From JBJXFE01 sp046153875 (GTDB taxonomy: Bacteria; Planctomycetota; Phycisphaerae; Phycisphaerales; UBA1924), in assembly GCA_046153875.1 (NCBI GenBank), contig JBJXFE010000073.1, positions 62,001 through 126,000 of the forward strand: 64,000 nt of DNA, given 5' to 3'. Position 1 is the first letter of the stretch. Each line of letters begins with the position of its first letter. The notes beneath the pieces were generated by a model that saw only the letters and a list, made by a program, of their open reading frames with translations, had not been told where the DNA came from and did not search any database. Shown piece after piece: positions 26,107 to 35,075 of this stretch. The translations under genes and the position numbers were made by a program.

Positions 26107-27042
26107 TCACCGCGCGGCCTCGCGCTCCTCCATCAGGAACTCGCGGATCTTGAGCTGGATCAGGAAGTCGTACGCCGCGATGAACAGGCAGAACCGAAGC
26201 CCGGTCATCCCGTCGAGGATCCCGAGCCTGAGCACGTACATATACAGGAACCGGAAGACCCAGCGCGCCGGCAGCCGCGGGTAGACGTAGTGCTTGATCC
26301 AGCGCCGCCGCTGGATCGCGTCGCCGAAGAGCTTCGCGTCCACCGTGCCCTTCGGGCCCGAGGCCTCGCGCCGCGACCGCACGACCTCGCGGGCCTCGAG
26401 CGTCGAGTACGTGTTGTGCTTGTCCATGTAGACTTCGAGCCCGCGCCGGTCGTTGTGCTCCATGTGACCCTTGAGGTACCCCGTCGCCCCGTCCACGATC
26501 ATGTGCTCGTGGACCTCGCGCTCCTCGTACCGCGCCCGCCCGCGCTTGAAGAACCGCAGGTTCCAGCTCGGGTAATACCCGCAGTGCCGGATGCGCTTGC
26601 CGAGAAAGATGAAGTAGCGGTTGACGTAGTACCCCGCCTCGGGAACCTGCCCGGGCGGCTTGCGCGCGATCCGCAGCAGCTCGTCGCGCAGCTCGGGCAG
26701 GATCACCTCGTCCGCATCGAGGATGAACACCCAGTCGGCCTTCAGCGGCAGGTGGTCCAGGGCCCAGTTCTTCTGCCTGGCATACCCGAGCCACGATCGC
26801 TCCGCGACGTTCGCCCCCGCGGCCCGGGCCAGGTCGCGCGTGGCGTCCGTCGAGCCGGAATCCACAACGTGAACGGCGTCCGCCCACGACACGCTCGCCA
26901 GCGCGTGAGGGAGGTTTTTCTCCTCGTTCTTCGTGATGAGAACGACCTCGATGTTCGACCGCGTGCGGCCCGCGGGCGCACCCGCGATCGATGTCGCGGC
27001 GCGGACGCCGGAGGGCTGGACCGGGGCATCGGGCACGGGCAT
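26107..27042 (-). CDS. Glycosyltransferase family 2 (WaaE/KdtX-like)
   Basis: GT-A fold enzyme of 311 residues. The nucleotide-sugar pocket starts at IEVVLITKNEEKNLPHALASV, with VVDSGSTDATRDLA and the metal-binding FILDADEVI. RIRHCGYYPSWNLRFFKRG and VHEHMIVDG are shared with the WaaE/KdtX group, which adds a glucose to lipopolysaccharide inner core, and with related capsule enzymes. The last third (RRRWIKHYVYPRLPARWVFRFLY) is a membrane-associated tail. ATG 27042 overlaps the upstream TGA by one base (TGATG). Part of the minus-strand polysaccharide operon; sugar specificity not known. Confidence 0.9.
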   Translation of the reverse strand: MPVPDAPVQPSGVRAATSIAGAPAGRTRSNIEVVLITKNEEKNLPHALASVSWADAVHVVDSGSTDATRDLARAAGANVAERSWLGYARQKNWALDHLPLKADWVFILDADEVILPELRDELLRIARKPPGQVPEAGYYVNRYFIFLGKRIRHCGYYPSWNLRFFKRGRARYEEREVHEHMIVDGATGYLKGHMEHNDRRGLEVYMDKHNTYSTLEAREVVRSRREASGPKGTVDAKLFGDAIQRRRWIKHYVYPRLPARWVFRFLYMYVLRLGILDGMTGLRFCLFIAAYDFLIQLKIREFLMEEREAAR

Positions 27043-27947
27043 CAACCCTTCGTCGGCGGCACCGGAGAAGTTCGCGCCGGATCGTACCCGACGCGGGCGC
27101 GGAGCACGTCCTCGCACGTTCCCCACCGATATCGGTCCAGAAGCAACCGCAGTTTGCGCTCCGCCGAGCGCAGCCCGACGTAGCACTTGAACCGGCGGAT
27201 CATCGGCATCGGCACGCGCGGGCCGTCGGGCGCGAAGTCGCGCGGGTGCAGGTACGCCACCACGGGCCGCCCCGCGCGATGGCTCTGGGCCACGCCGCGC
27301 CGGATCATCCAGCCCGGCAGCAGCCGCAGGTACCCCCCCCCCGAGTACGCCGTGCGCACCGGCCCGAACCGCCCCACCGACATCGGTAGTTCCGCCAGCG
27401 TCGCCCCCGACGGCGCGGTGAGCGTGTGCGGCCCCTCCGGGCACGGATACCCGCCGTGCCCGCGAGACCCGGGGAACAGGCTCGCGTCGTACGCGAACCC
27501 CAGCTCGGCCAGCACGTCGAACGCCCACTCCGTCCCCGGCGTGATCGAGAAGCTCGGCGCGCGATAGCCGCGCACGGGCCGGTCCGTTCCCCGCGCGATC
27601 GCGTCGAGCGATCGCCGCACGTCGTCGCGGAACTCCGCGGGCTTCTGCGAGAACACCGGGCCGTGCATGTGCCCGTGGCTCGCCACCTCGTGCCCGCGGG
27701 CCGCGATCTCGCCGACGATCCCGGGGTACCGCTCCGCCACCCAGCCCAGGACGAAGAACGTGGCCCGGGTCTTGTGCTCGTCCAGCACGCGCAGGATGAA
27801 CCGCGTCCGCTCCTCCACCAGCGACGGGAAGCCGGCCCACTGCGCGGGGTCCGCCACGGCCTCGATCTCGACGAGGTGGAACCAGTCCTCGATGTCGAAG
27901 GTCATCGCGTTCAGGATGGGCTCGTGGTCGCCGATGTCGCTCTCCAT
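27042..27947 (-). CDS. XrtA/PEP-CTERM-type polysaccharide deacetylase (DUF3473 family)
   Basis: NodB-like polysaccharide deacetylase of 301 residues, of the subgroup found in exosortase-linked exopolysaccharide loci (TIGR03006-like). It starts with ILNAMTFDIEDWFHLVE, the hallmark VDVEDxFH-like motif with the catalytic Asp pair. Next come TFFVLGWVAERYPGIV, the zinc-binding ASHGHMH and RGYRAPSFS. A C-terminal YLHPRDFAPDGPRV carries the third motif. It removes N- or O-acetyl groups from the polymer. ATG 27947 overlaps the stop of the upstream GNAT gene by one base. The link to PEP-CTERM sorting fits the PEP-CTERM gene at 12465, though no exosortase is visible. Confidence 0.92.
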   Translation of the reverse strand: MESDIGDHEPILNAMTFDIEDWFHLVEIEAVADPAQWAGFPSLVEERTRFILRVLDEHKTRATFFVLGWVAERYPGIVGEIAARGHEVASHGHMHGPVFSQKPAEFRDDVRRSLDAIARGTDRPVRGYRAPSFSITPGTEWAFDVLAELGFAYDASLFPGSRGHGGYPCPEGPHTLTAPSGATLAELPMSVGRFGPVRTAYSGGGYLRLLPGWMIRRGVAQSHRAGRPVVAYLHPRDFAPDGPRVPMPMIRRFKCYVGLRSAERKLRLLLDRYRWGTCEDVLRARVGYDPARTSPVPPTKG

Positions 27948-29029
27948 CAGAACGCGTCGTGATCCAGGAAACTGAACCGCCAGTTGGCCAGGTCTGCCGC
28001 CACCGAGTCCCGAGGCGCCAGCGTCTTGGGCCACACCAGCATCTGGTACGTCTCCCCAGACGCGACGCGGTGCCCGCTCGAGCGCAGCAGATCCGCCGCC
28101 GCCGACCCCAGCCCGTCGAGGTAGAGCGTCGTGTCCGCGCCCTCGCCTCGCATCCGCCGCTCCGCCTCGGCCAGCAGAGCCGGTGCGGCACGGCGCTCCG
28201 TCCGGGCGTTCACAACCTCCATGATGATGCCAACACGTACACGCTCGCGGCTCGCCAGCCGGTACACCAGCGCCGCGACCACCTCCCCGCCGCGGTCCGC
28301 GGCCAGCACGGTGTACCGTTCGCCGTCGATCGTTCCGGCAAGGCGCCGTCGCAGCGTCTCGGGCGTCCAGACCTGGCTGACGCGCCCCTCGCCAGACGCG
28401 TTCAGCAGCGTCGGGATCATCTCCATCGCGTGCTCACCCGCGTCCATCTCGCGGATTGCCAGCGCCGCGTCGGATCCGCCGCGGCGCAGCTTCAGCCACG
28501 CTCCGTACGCCGCATCTCCCGGCACGGCCGCCGCACGCAGCACGCCGGGCCAGCCTTTGTACCGCGCCAGCAACCGGAACGGGCGCAGCGGCTTGAACAT
28601 CACGCGCAGCCCGCCGACCCGTGCGAACCCCAGCTTCTCGTGCCCCTGGGCCACGTGGGGCCGGCGCGTCCCCGTGAAGATCGCGTCGATGCCGAGCGGC
28701 TTGATCCCGCGCATCATCGCCAGCACGAGCTGCGGATAGACCATGAACCGTCGGCACGCCTCGCGCACGAACAGGTGGGCCCAGTACCCGGCCCGGATCG
28801 TCCGGTCTCCCCAGCGTTGATCGCGCACGTACAGGCTCGTGAACCCGGCGGGCTTGCCGCCGACAGACGCGATCCAGCCGGCCAGGTGCGCGGGGTCGAG
28901 CCCGAAGAGGGCCGCCGAGACGTGCGCGAGCTCGAGCGCACGCCCATCGCGCTCGCTCAGCAGCGCCGTCACCGCGTCCAGGTCGCCGGGCCCGGTCGGG
29001 CGGACCTCGATGCGCAGGGTGGCGGTCAT
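27947..29029 (-). CDS. GNAT-family acyltransferase of the polysaccharide locus
   Basis: Protein of 360 residues with an N-terminal GNAT domain (IEVRPTGPGDLDAVTALLSERDG, then GKPAGFTSLYVRDQRWGD and AHLFVREACRRFMVYPQLVLAMM) and a second, weaker GNAT-like half (YTVLAADRGGEVVAALVYRLASRERVRVGIIMEVV). Acceptor unknown. The gene lies next to an acyl carrier protein and an FkbH-like gene, so an ACP-bound acyl donor rather than acetyl-CoA is possible (inference). ATG 29029 has no clear ribosome site; it follows the carrier protein gene by 49 nt and overlaps the deacetylase start. Confidence 0.8.
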   Translation of the reverse strand: MTATLRIEVRPTGPGDLDAVTALLSERDGRALELAHVSAALFGLDPAHLAGWIASVGGKPAGFTSLYVRDQRWGDRTIRAGYWAHLFVREACRRFMVYPQLVLAMMRGIKPLGIDAIFTGTRRPHVAQGHEKLGFARVGGLRVMFKPLRPFRLLARYKGWPGVLRAAAVPGDAAYGAWLKLRRGGSDAALAIREMDAGEHAMEMIPTLLNASGEGRVSQVWTPETLRRRLAGTIDGERYTVLAADRGGEVVAALVYRLASRERVRVGIIMEVVNARTERRAAPALLAEAERRMRGEGADTTLYLDGLGSAAADLLRSSGHRVASGETYQMLVWPKTLAPRDSVAADLANWRFSFLDHDAF

Positions 29030-29078
29030 GGTGTGGAGAGTGCAAAACTCGCGGGACGCCGGGTCCGCGTCGCCCGCT

Positions 29079-29324
29079 TCAGCCGCCCGCCGATCCCGCC
29101 TTCGCGTCCACCGTCGCGACAATGAGTGACACGCTCGCCATCGCCGCGATTTCCTCGGGCGTGAACTCCACGCCGAACGACTGCTCCAGCGCCAGCACGA
29201 GATTCAGGTGCCCCATCGAGTCCCAGGCCTCCACGCTGTGGGGCGACGACTCGGGGGAGACCTCGATCGCCGGCACGCCGAAGACATCCGACACCACCTG
29301 CTTCACCCGGTCGAGCCTGCTCAC
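29079..29324 (-). CDS. Acyl carrier protein
   Basis: Small 81-residue carrier. It begins VSRLDRVKQVVSDVFGV and has the phosphopantetheine attachment serine in WDSMGHLNLVLALEQSFGVEF (Ser36). The motif DSMGH, with the fold's four helices and length, matches FkbH-associated glyceryl carriers rather than the fatty acid synthase AcpP, which has DSLDTVE. It begins with GTG, overlapping the FkbH-fusion stop by four bases (GTGA), so they are translated together. It probably holds the acyl group that the neighbour loads. Confidence 0.92.
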   Translation of the reverse strand: MSRLDRVKQVVSDVFGVPAIEVSPESSPHSVEAWDSMGHLNLVLALEQSFGVEFTPEEIAAMASVSLIVATVDAKAGSAGG

Positions 29325-31675
29325 GCCGGAGCCTCCGCGGTCTGCGCCGCCACCATGGATCGGCTGATCCACGGCGGGGGCTCGATTGTGGACGCCGTGA
29401 GGTCCATCTCCCAGCGTTGCTTCCCACCCTCCTCGGAAGTCAGGGTGAAACGGTGTTGCGAGTAGAAATCCTTCGCCGGCGCGTTCTTCTTCGTCGGGAT
29501 GAACCACCCGCCTATCGCTCTCGCCCCGGCCGCCCGGACCTGCTCGATCAGCGTCGCCAGCACCGCCGTCTCGACCGTCCGACCGATCACGCGGCAGGAC
29601 ATGAGGATGTTGTCGATCTCCCAGCGCCCGCGCTCCGCCTCGTGCGCCATCGCCAGTCCCACGATCCCGTTGTCGCCGAACCGGTCCTTGACGCGCAGCC
29701 ACCGCACGATCCAGCGCGGGTCGGCGGCGAGCGCCTCCACCTCCGCCTCGCTGTACCGTTTCGTCGTCATGTTGAACTGGTTGGTCTTCTGCGTGAGCTG
29801 CGCCACGCGGGCCAGCGTCGCCGCGGTCACCGCGCCGAACTCTACCTCCTGCTTCAGCGACCGGTAGAAACCCTCGAGCGTCCCCGCCGCCTGCTCCAGC
29901 TCCGCCCGTTGCCGGTCCTGCGCGTAGAACTTCCCGCGCTCGCGGTCCTCGGCCGAGAGCGACAGCCGCTCGAACAGCGGGCACTCGCGCAGGACCCTGG
30001 CGTACAGCCCCGGGTCCGCCGGCGGCTCGATCACCATGACCTCGGGCACCTGCCCGCGGACCAGCTCGCGCTCCGCCGGGTTGTCGTCGAAGAACGCGAG
30101 GGAGTCGATCCCGATGTTCAGCTCCGCCGCGATCTCGCGCAGGTTCGTCCCCTTGTCCTTCCAGTTGATCCGTAGCGCCGCGAAGTGGTGCGGGCGGAGC
30201 AGCATCCCGTCGTGTTTCTCCAGCGCCTCCATCGCGTCCGCCGCGTTGTTCTTCGAGCACACCGCGAGGATCACGCCGCGGTGATACAGGTCGAGGATCA
30301 CCCGCTGGAACTCGCGGTACGACGCCCCGGGGTGCTCCAGGCCCACCTGGATCCCGTGCATCCCGTCCTCGCCGATCACGCCGCCCCAGAGCGTGTTGTC
30401 CAGGTCCAGCACCAGGCACTTGGCCAGCCGCCCCGTCACCGGGTGGAGGAACCGCAGCCACTCGTTCGCGAGGTAGATGAGGCACGGCGCCGCGATCGGC
30501 ATGCGCATCGTGCGCCACTTCCGCTCATCGTGCCACGCCCGCAGCCCGTGCCGCGCGACCAGCGCGTCGTAATCGAGCACATACACGCCCGTGTTCTGCC
30601 GCGCCAGCTCGACGAGCCCCGCGTTGATCCGACGGATGCACGCGGCCTGCCCGCGGGAGTCTTGCGCGTCGTAGACCCCCGCGGCCGCGCTCTCGGGCGT
30701 TTCCAGCCCGTGGATCACCACGTGCGCCTTGCTCCCCACCCGGATCGCCCCGATCCACGAGCGATACGAGGCGAGCACGCGATCCACGATCGCCTCCGCC
30801 CCTCCCGGGGGCAACTCCGTGAATCCGTCCCACAGGTCCGGCGCGAGGTCGCGGGCCTGCACCGCGAACACGATCACCGTCGGGTCGAAGGCGTACAGGC
30901 GGCTCGACGGGTCGATGACCTCCTGCTGGTAGGTGTTGAAGTCGCCGACCCATGCCGACACGTCGATCCCGTTCACCGCGGCAGCCGCCCGCAGCAGCGG
31001 CAGCACAGGCTCGACCGTGAACGACCTCAGGAACGCGACGCGGCACGGCGTCACGCTCAGATTGGCCTTGATCTTGTCGAATCGCGTCGCAACGAACCCC
31101 GCCGTCGCCGGGCCGGGGTCGAGCCGCCACAGCTTCGCCAGCAGTCCGTGAGCGGCCGTCGCTTCTCCCGCGACAACCGCGGCGTCGATCTGGTTCCGGA
31201 TCTCCGCCGTGCCACCGATCGCCGATTCGGCGATCGGTGCCGCGGGTCCGCGATCCACCGCGGCCTTCGGCGCCTCAACGAGTTCGATCAACTGCTTCGC
31301 CGGCGTGAACAGCCACGCGATCCGACGACCCTGGTACGCCACGGCGGGCACCGGGTTGGCGACGATCATGCAGCCGCCGCCGCGCATCTCGGCCAGGGTC
31401 TTCTCGATGTCCGGCACCTCGTAGCAGACGTGGTACGCCCCGGCCCCCTTCGCCACCACGCGGGCGACGTGCGACGACGGGCTCAGCGGCGCGATCAGTT
31501 CGATGACGAAGTCCCCGGGGCGGCCCGAGCCGAGGAACACGACTCTGGCCTGCTGCGCGGGATCGTCGAACGGCCCGGAGAGCACCCGGTACCCGAACAG
31601 GCGCTCGTACACCCCGACCGACGCTTCGAGGTCGGCCACCGCCACGCCCATGTGATCAAACCGCATCGGAGCCAT
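29321..31675 (-). CDS. VOC (glyoxalase/epimerase)-FkbH fusion protein
   Basis: Unusual 784-residue fusion. Residues 1-135 are a VOC domain like methylmalonyl-CoA epimerase: MRFDHMGVAVADLEASVGVYERLFG, with candidate metal ligands in DHMGVAV, FVIELI, YHVCYEV and LIELVEA. Residues about 185-390 match the N-terminal part of FkbH. The HAD domain carries LVLDLDNTLWGGVIGEDG (nucleophile near 423) with VCSKNN and AFFDDNPAER downstream. Residues about 600-770 form the GNAT-like tail (TQKTNQFNMTTKRYS). FkbH proteins make glyceryl-S-ACP from 1,3-bisphosphoglycerate; the carrier gene follows with a four-base overlap. What the VOC domain adds is unknown. ATG 31675 is the first Met; a second Met follows three codons later. 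Confidence 0.9.
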   Translation of the reverse strand: MAPMRFDHMGVAVADLEASVGVYERLFGYRVLSGPFDDPAQQARVVFLGSGRPGDFVIELIAPLSPSSHVARVVAKGAGAYHVCYEVPDIEKTLAEMRGGGCMIVANPVPAVAYQGRRIAWLFTPAKQLIELVEAPKAAVDRGPAAPIAESAIGGTAEIRNQIDAAVVAGEATAAHGLLAKLWRLDPGPATAGFVATRFDKIKANLSVTPCRVAFLRSFTVEPVLPLLRAAAAVNGIDVSAWVGDFNTYQQEVIDPSSRLYAFDPTVIVFAVQARDLAPDLWDGFTELPPGGAEAIVDRVLASYRSWIGAIRVGSKAHVVIHGLETPESAAAGVYDAQDSRGQAACIRRINAGLVELARQNTGVYVLDYDALVARHGLRAWHDERKWRTMRMPIAAPCLIYLANEWLRFLHPVTGRLAKCLVLDLDNTLWGGVIGEDGMHGIQVGLEHPGASYREFQRVILDLYHRGVILAVCSKNNAADAMEALEKHDGMLLRPHHFAALRINWKDKGTNLREIAAELNIGIDSLAFFDDNPAERELVRGQVPEVMVIEPPADPGLYARVLRECPLFERLSLSAEDRERGKFYAQDRQRAELEQAAGTLEGFYRSLKQEVEFGAVTAATLARVAQLTQKTNQFNMTTKRYSEAEVEALAADPRWIVRWLRVKDRFGDNGIVGLAMAHEAERGRWEIDNILMSCRVIGRTVETAVLATLIEQVRAAGARAIGGWFIPTKKNAPAKDFYSQHRFTLTSEEGGKQRWEMDLTASTIEPPPWISRSMVAAQTAEAPA

Positions 31676-31706
31676 GATTCAGCGGGTCTCAGCGGGTCTT
31701 TCGGGT

Positions 31707-32996
31707 TCAGCGGGCCTCGACCTTCGTTCGCTCTCCCAACATCGGCGGTTCGTGAACTTCTCTTCCGGCCGCCGCGGGCAGCCCCCGCTCCACCACGTCG
31801 CAGAACGCCCTGCACAGGATCGCCATGCTGTACCGCCGGTCGATGAGCCGCGATCCGCGCTCGCCCATGGCCGCAAGCTCGCCCGCCGGCGTGCCCGCGA
31901 TCCGCTCGATCATCCCCACGGCCGCGTCCACGTCGCCGTGCGCGATCCGCCATCCGCACTTCGCCTCGCTGATCAGGTCCGTCGCGTGGCACGGGTCCGG
32001 GCCGACCAGCAGGATCGGGCGGGCGATCCGCATCGCTCCGTAGATCTTGCACGGGTGGATCACGCCGACCACCTCGTCCCCCATCGTCACCAGGTGCACG
32101 TCCGCCGCCGAGAGCGAGTACCGGAGCTGGTCGATCGGCTGGTAGGGCAAGGCGATCACGTTCGACGGGGCGTGCTCCTTGATGACCTGCTCGACTTCCT
32201 TCTTGCCGTGCCCGCCCCCGATGAACATGAACACGATATCCCCGCGGTGCCGCAGCTTGAGCGCCGCCTGGAGCACCGTCGTCACCGGCGTCGTCAGCCC
32301 GTGGTTCCCGCTGTACATGAACACGAACTTGTCCTCGAGCCCGTGACGCAGACGGAACGGATTGTCCCCGTGCGCCACCGGCTCGAGGTGCGCATCGTGC
32401 GGCCAGGGCGGCATCACGTGCAGCTTCGCGGTCACGTCCACCTTGCGGTTGAGCCGCTCGGCCATAAAGCGGTCGAGCGCCACGACATCGGCCGCCCGCC
32501 GCAGGACCAGCCGGTTGAACCAATCAGCGACCCGTGCGACGAGCGAGTCCTCCGCGATCAACCCCATCCGGATCGCCTGGTCCGGGTTCAGGTCCATCAC
32601 CCAGAACTTCACACTAACCCGCCGCACCACCCCGGCGACGACGGCCGCGAAAGAGCCCATCGGCGGCGACGTGCTCACCACGATCGCCGCGAGTCCCCGC
32701 GCCGTCAACCCGTGCCACATGCACTGGAGGATGAACAGACCCATCGCCAGGGCCCGGAGCGCGAGGTGCTTCTTGCCGAACGACGAGAGCGGCACGCGGA
32801 CGACATCCACGCCGTCGCGCGTCTCGCGCTTCGCGTAGACCTTCGAAGGGTCGTCGTACCCGCGTCGCGATGTCACGACACGCACCCGCCGCCCGCGCCG
32901 CGCCAGCTCCGCCGCCGCGTCGTGGATGTGCTGCCCCACGCTCGCCGGATCGGGCGGGTAGACCTGCGAGAAGATGAGCACCAGATCGCGCGCCAC
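31707..32996 (-). CDS. Glycosyltransferase family 4 (WcaI-like)
   Basis: GT-B glycosyltransferase of 429 residues, resembling WcaI/WbuB: it opens with VLIFSQVYPPDPASVGQHIHDAAAELARRG and has MDLNPDQAIRMG, VVALDRFMAERL, FVFMYSGNHGLTTPVTTVLQAALKL, LPYQPIDQLRYSLSAADVHLVT and VVGVIHPCKIYGAMRIARPIL. In the family the enzyme transfers a deoxysugar or amino sugar to a lipid-linked intermediate. GTG 32996 is preferred: GAGGAG lies just upstream, eight bases past the upstream stop, and the conserved domain begins there. The exact sugar is not determinable. Confidence 0.9.
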   Translation of the reverse strand: MARDLVLIFSQVYPPDPASVGQHIHDAAAELARRGRRVRVVTSRRGYDDPSKVYAKRETRDGVDVVRVPLSSFGKKHLALRALAMGLFILQCMWHGLTARGLAAIVVSTSPPMGSFAAVVAGVVRRVSVKFWVMDLNPDQAIRMGLIAEDSLVARVADWFNRLVLRRAADVVALDRFMAERLNRKVDVTAKLHVMPPWPHDAHLEPVAHGDNPFRLRHGLEDKFVFMYSGNHGLTTPVTTVLQAALKLRHRGDIVFMFIGGGHGKKEVEQVIKEHAPSNVIALPYQPIDQLRYSLSAADVHLVTMGDEVVGVIHPCKIYGAMRIARPILLVGPDPCHATDLISEAKCGWRIAHGDVDAAVGMIERIAGTPAGELAAMGERGSRLIDRRYSMAILCRAFCDVVERGLPAAAGREVHEPPMLGERTKVEAR

Positions 32997-33004
32997 GGGG
33001 CTCC

Positions 33005-33907
33005 TCAGTGCTTGATCCGCTTGAGCCGCTCGCGCACGGGGTCGCCCTCGGGCAGCGTGAGCCGCGCCGTCCACCCCGCGGGCTTGCGGGCGGCCAGGTA
33101 CCACGAATCGCGGCACCCCGTCGCCAGCGCCGTCACGGCTTTCCAGATCGCACGCATCCGCCGCGGCACCACCTGGATCATCGCGTGGTAGGACCCGACC
33201 TCGAGCATTTCCAGGCCCAGGTACCGCGCGAGCTGCACCAGGTCGTCGCGCACGAACTCACGCACGTGCCCGCGCCACGGGCCCTCGTGCCAGTAGAAAT
33301 GGTCGTACGGCGCCAGGTTCGTCCGCCCGCGCAGCACGCTCAACCGCTTGCGCAGGTTCACCGCGTTCGGCACCGTCACGATCAGCACCCCGCCGACCCG
33401 CACCAGCCCGAGCAGCGTGTTGAGCAGCTCGCGCGGCGATTCGTGCAGATGCTCGAGCACGTGGTGGAGCATCACCGCGTCGAACGACTCCGGGGCCCAG
33501 GGCCAGGCCCGCCCCGCTTCGAGCACCTCAAACTCCACGCCGTGCCGAGCTGCGTAGCTCAGGATCTTCTCCCGAGCGCCCGGCGCCGTGTGCCACGGGT
33601 CGCGCAGGTCATCGCACGCCGCGCAGCGGTACCCCATCCGCGACAGCACCACGTCGATGTCCGCCGGACCCGACCCGAAATCCAGGACGCGCGCCCCGGC
33701 CGGCGCGTGCCGGGCCAGCAGGTCCGCCGCCGGACGGAACGACAGCCGCGCCTGGTCGGGCTTGACGTACCCCGGGAACGGGAACGTGCGGATCAGTTCG
33801 TCCATCGCCTCGTCGTACGACACCGGCGAGCGGCGGGCCGCCTCGACCGTCGCCGCGGACGCCCCGTGCGGGGACACGGTCTGAGCCTGACGGGGGAGGG
33901 TGGTCAC
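33005..33907 (-). CDS. Class I SAM-dependent methyltransferase
   Basis: A 300-residue methyltransferase. Motif I is VLDFGSGPADIDVVLSRMG near residue 95, post-I contains CAACDDLRDPW, motif II is FDAVMLHHVLEHLHESPRELLNTL, and LVRVGGVLIVTVPNAVNL follows. This order is the Methyltransf_11/23 type often found in surface-polysaccharide loci, where sugars are O-methylated. The acceptor is unknown. GTG start at 33907, 16 nt behind the epimerase; 8 nt ahead of the next glycosyltransferase. An ATG deeper in the frame would lose the first conserved helices. Confidence 0.87.
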   Translation of the reverse strand: MTTLPRQAQTVSPHGASAATVEAARRSPVSYDEAMDELIRTFPFPGYVKPDQARLSFRPAADLLARHAPAGARVLDFGSGPADIDVVLSRMGYRCAACDDLRDPWHTAPGAREKILSYAARHGVEFEVLEAGRAWPWAPESFDAVMLHHVLEHLHESPRELLNTLLGLVRVGGVLIVTVPNAVNLRKRLSVLRGRTNLAPYDHFYWHEGPWRGHVREFVRDDLVQLARYLGLEMLEVGSYHAMIQVVPRRMRAIWKAVTALATGCRDSWYLAARKPAGWTARLTLPEGDPVRERLKRIKH

Positions 33908-33923
33908 GCGGGATACCGCCGGT

Positions 33924-35075
33924 TCAACGCCGCGCGCCGGCCGGGCGGCGCTTCGCGGCCTTCTTCCGTCCCGGAGCCTTCGATCCGCCGCGACCGGACG
34001 CCTTCGCGCCCGGCTTGGCCGCGATCTTGAGGAACGACGGCGTCACGACGTAGTGCGCGTCCGATGCCCGGGCTGGTCTGTTTCCATACTTGGCCGCGTA
34101 CTCGTCGAAGATCCACGCGTAGGTCTTGTCCATCCCGGCGCGCAGCCGGGTGCTCGGCTCCCAGCCCAGGTGCTTGGTGATCAGCGTGTTGTCGCTGTTG
34201 CGCCCCGCCACGCCGCGCGGCGCGTCGAGCTTGTACGAACGCTTGAGCGTCACGCCCGCGATATCCTCGGCGATGTCCACGAGCTGGTTGATGGTCACGA
34301 GCTCCGACGAGCCGAGGTTGATCGGTTCCAGGATCGCCGAGTGCGTGATCAGGTCGATCCCATTCACGCAGTCGTCCACGTACATGAACGATCGCGTCTG
34401 CGTCCCATCCCCCCAGATCTCGATCGACCGGTCGCCGGTCACCTTCGCCTGGATCACCTTGCGGCAGATCGCGGCCGGGGCCTTCTCGCGCCCGCCCTCC
34501 CACGTGCCGTGCGGGCCGTAAACATTGTGGAACCGCGCGACCCGGGCGTGCATCCCGAAGTCCTCGCGGAAGTGCCGGCACATCCGCTCGCTGAACAGCT
34601 TCTCCCACCCGTACCCGTCCTCGGGCATGGCGGGGTACGCATCCTCTTCCTTCAACGCCGTCACGTTCGCGTCACGCTGCTTGTCGGCGTTGTAGACGCA
34701 CGCCGACGACGCGTAGAAGTACCGCCCCACGCCGTGCTCCAGCGCCCCCATCATCATGTGGGTGTTCGTTAGCACGCTGAGCATGCACAGCGCCTTGTTG
34801 TTCTCGATGAAGCCCATGCCGCCCATGTCGGCCGCGAGCTGGTAGACCTCGCTCGCCCCTTCGCACACCTTGCGGCACACCTTCAGGTCGCGGCAGTCGC
34901 CGCGTGCAGGTCCCGCCACGTTCTCCACGTCGCGGAACACCTGGTACCACTCGTCAAGCGGCTTGACGTCCACCGCCCGGATGCGCTTGACGCCGCGCTT
35001 GCGGAACTCGGCGATCAGGTGCCCACCGATGAATCCGCCCCCGCCCGTGACCACGACCACGCCGTTCTTGCCCAT
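33924..35075 (-). CDS. GDP-mannose 3,5-epimerase-like NAD-dependent epimerase
   Basis: Extended SDR of 383 residues that strongly recalls plant GDP-mannose 3,5-epimerase. The NAD motif is VTGGGGFIGGHL near residue 10. Family hallmarks are AADMGGMGFI, FFYASSACVYN-like YFYASSACVY, DGYGWEKL containing the YxxxK pair (Tyr-Gly-Trp-Glu-Lys), RFHNVYGPHGTWEGGREKAPAA and RSFMYVDDCVNG, plus GRNSDNTLI. In plants it gives GDP-L-galactose and GDP-L-gulose. A basic Lys/Arg/Ala-rich tail of about 35 residues is added at the end. ATG 35075 is preferred to ATG 35099 because AGAGGAG lies about ten bases before it. It is the first gene of the compact part of the operon. Confidence 0.9.
   Translation of the reverse strand: MGKNGVVVVTGGGGFIGGHLIAEFRKRGVKRIRAVDVKPLDEWYQVFRDVENVAGPARGDCRDLKVCRKVCEGASEVYQLAADMGGMGFIENNKALCMLSVLTNTHMMMGALEHGVGRYFYASSACVYNADKQRDANVTALKEEDAYPAMPEDGYGWEKLFSERMCRHFREDFGMHARVARFHNVYGPHGTWEGGREKAPAAICRKVIQAKVTGDRSIEIWGDGTQTRSFMYVDDCVNGIDLITHSAILEPINLGSSELVTINQLVDIAEDIAGVTLKRSYKLDAPRGVAGRNSDNTLITKHLGWEPSTRLRAGMDKTYAWIFDEYAAKYGNRPARASDAHYVVTPSFLKIAAKPGAKASGRGGSKAPGRKKAAKRRPAGARR

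Noticed and set aside
26107..28191. A 694-residue deacetylase-glycosyltransferase fusion in one frame
   Set aside because: The upstream part is an alternative frame of the deacetylase gene; the glycosyltransferase starts at 27042 overlapping the deacetylase stop.
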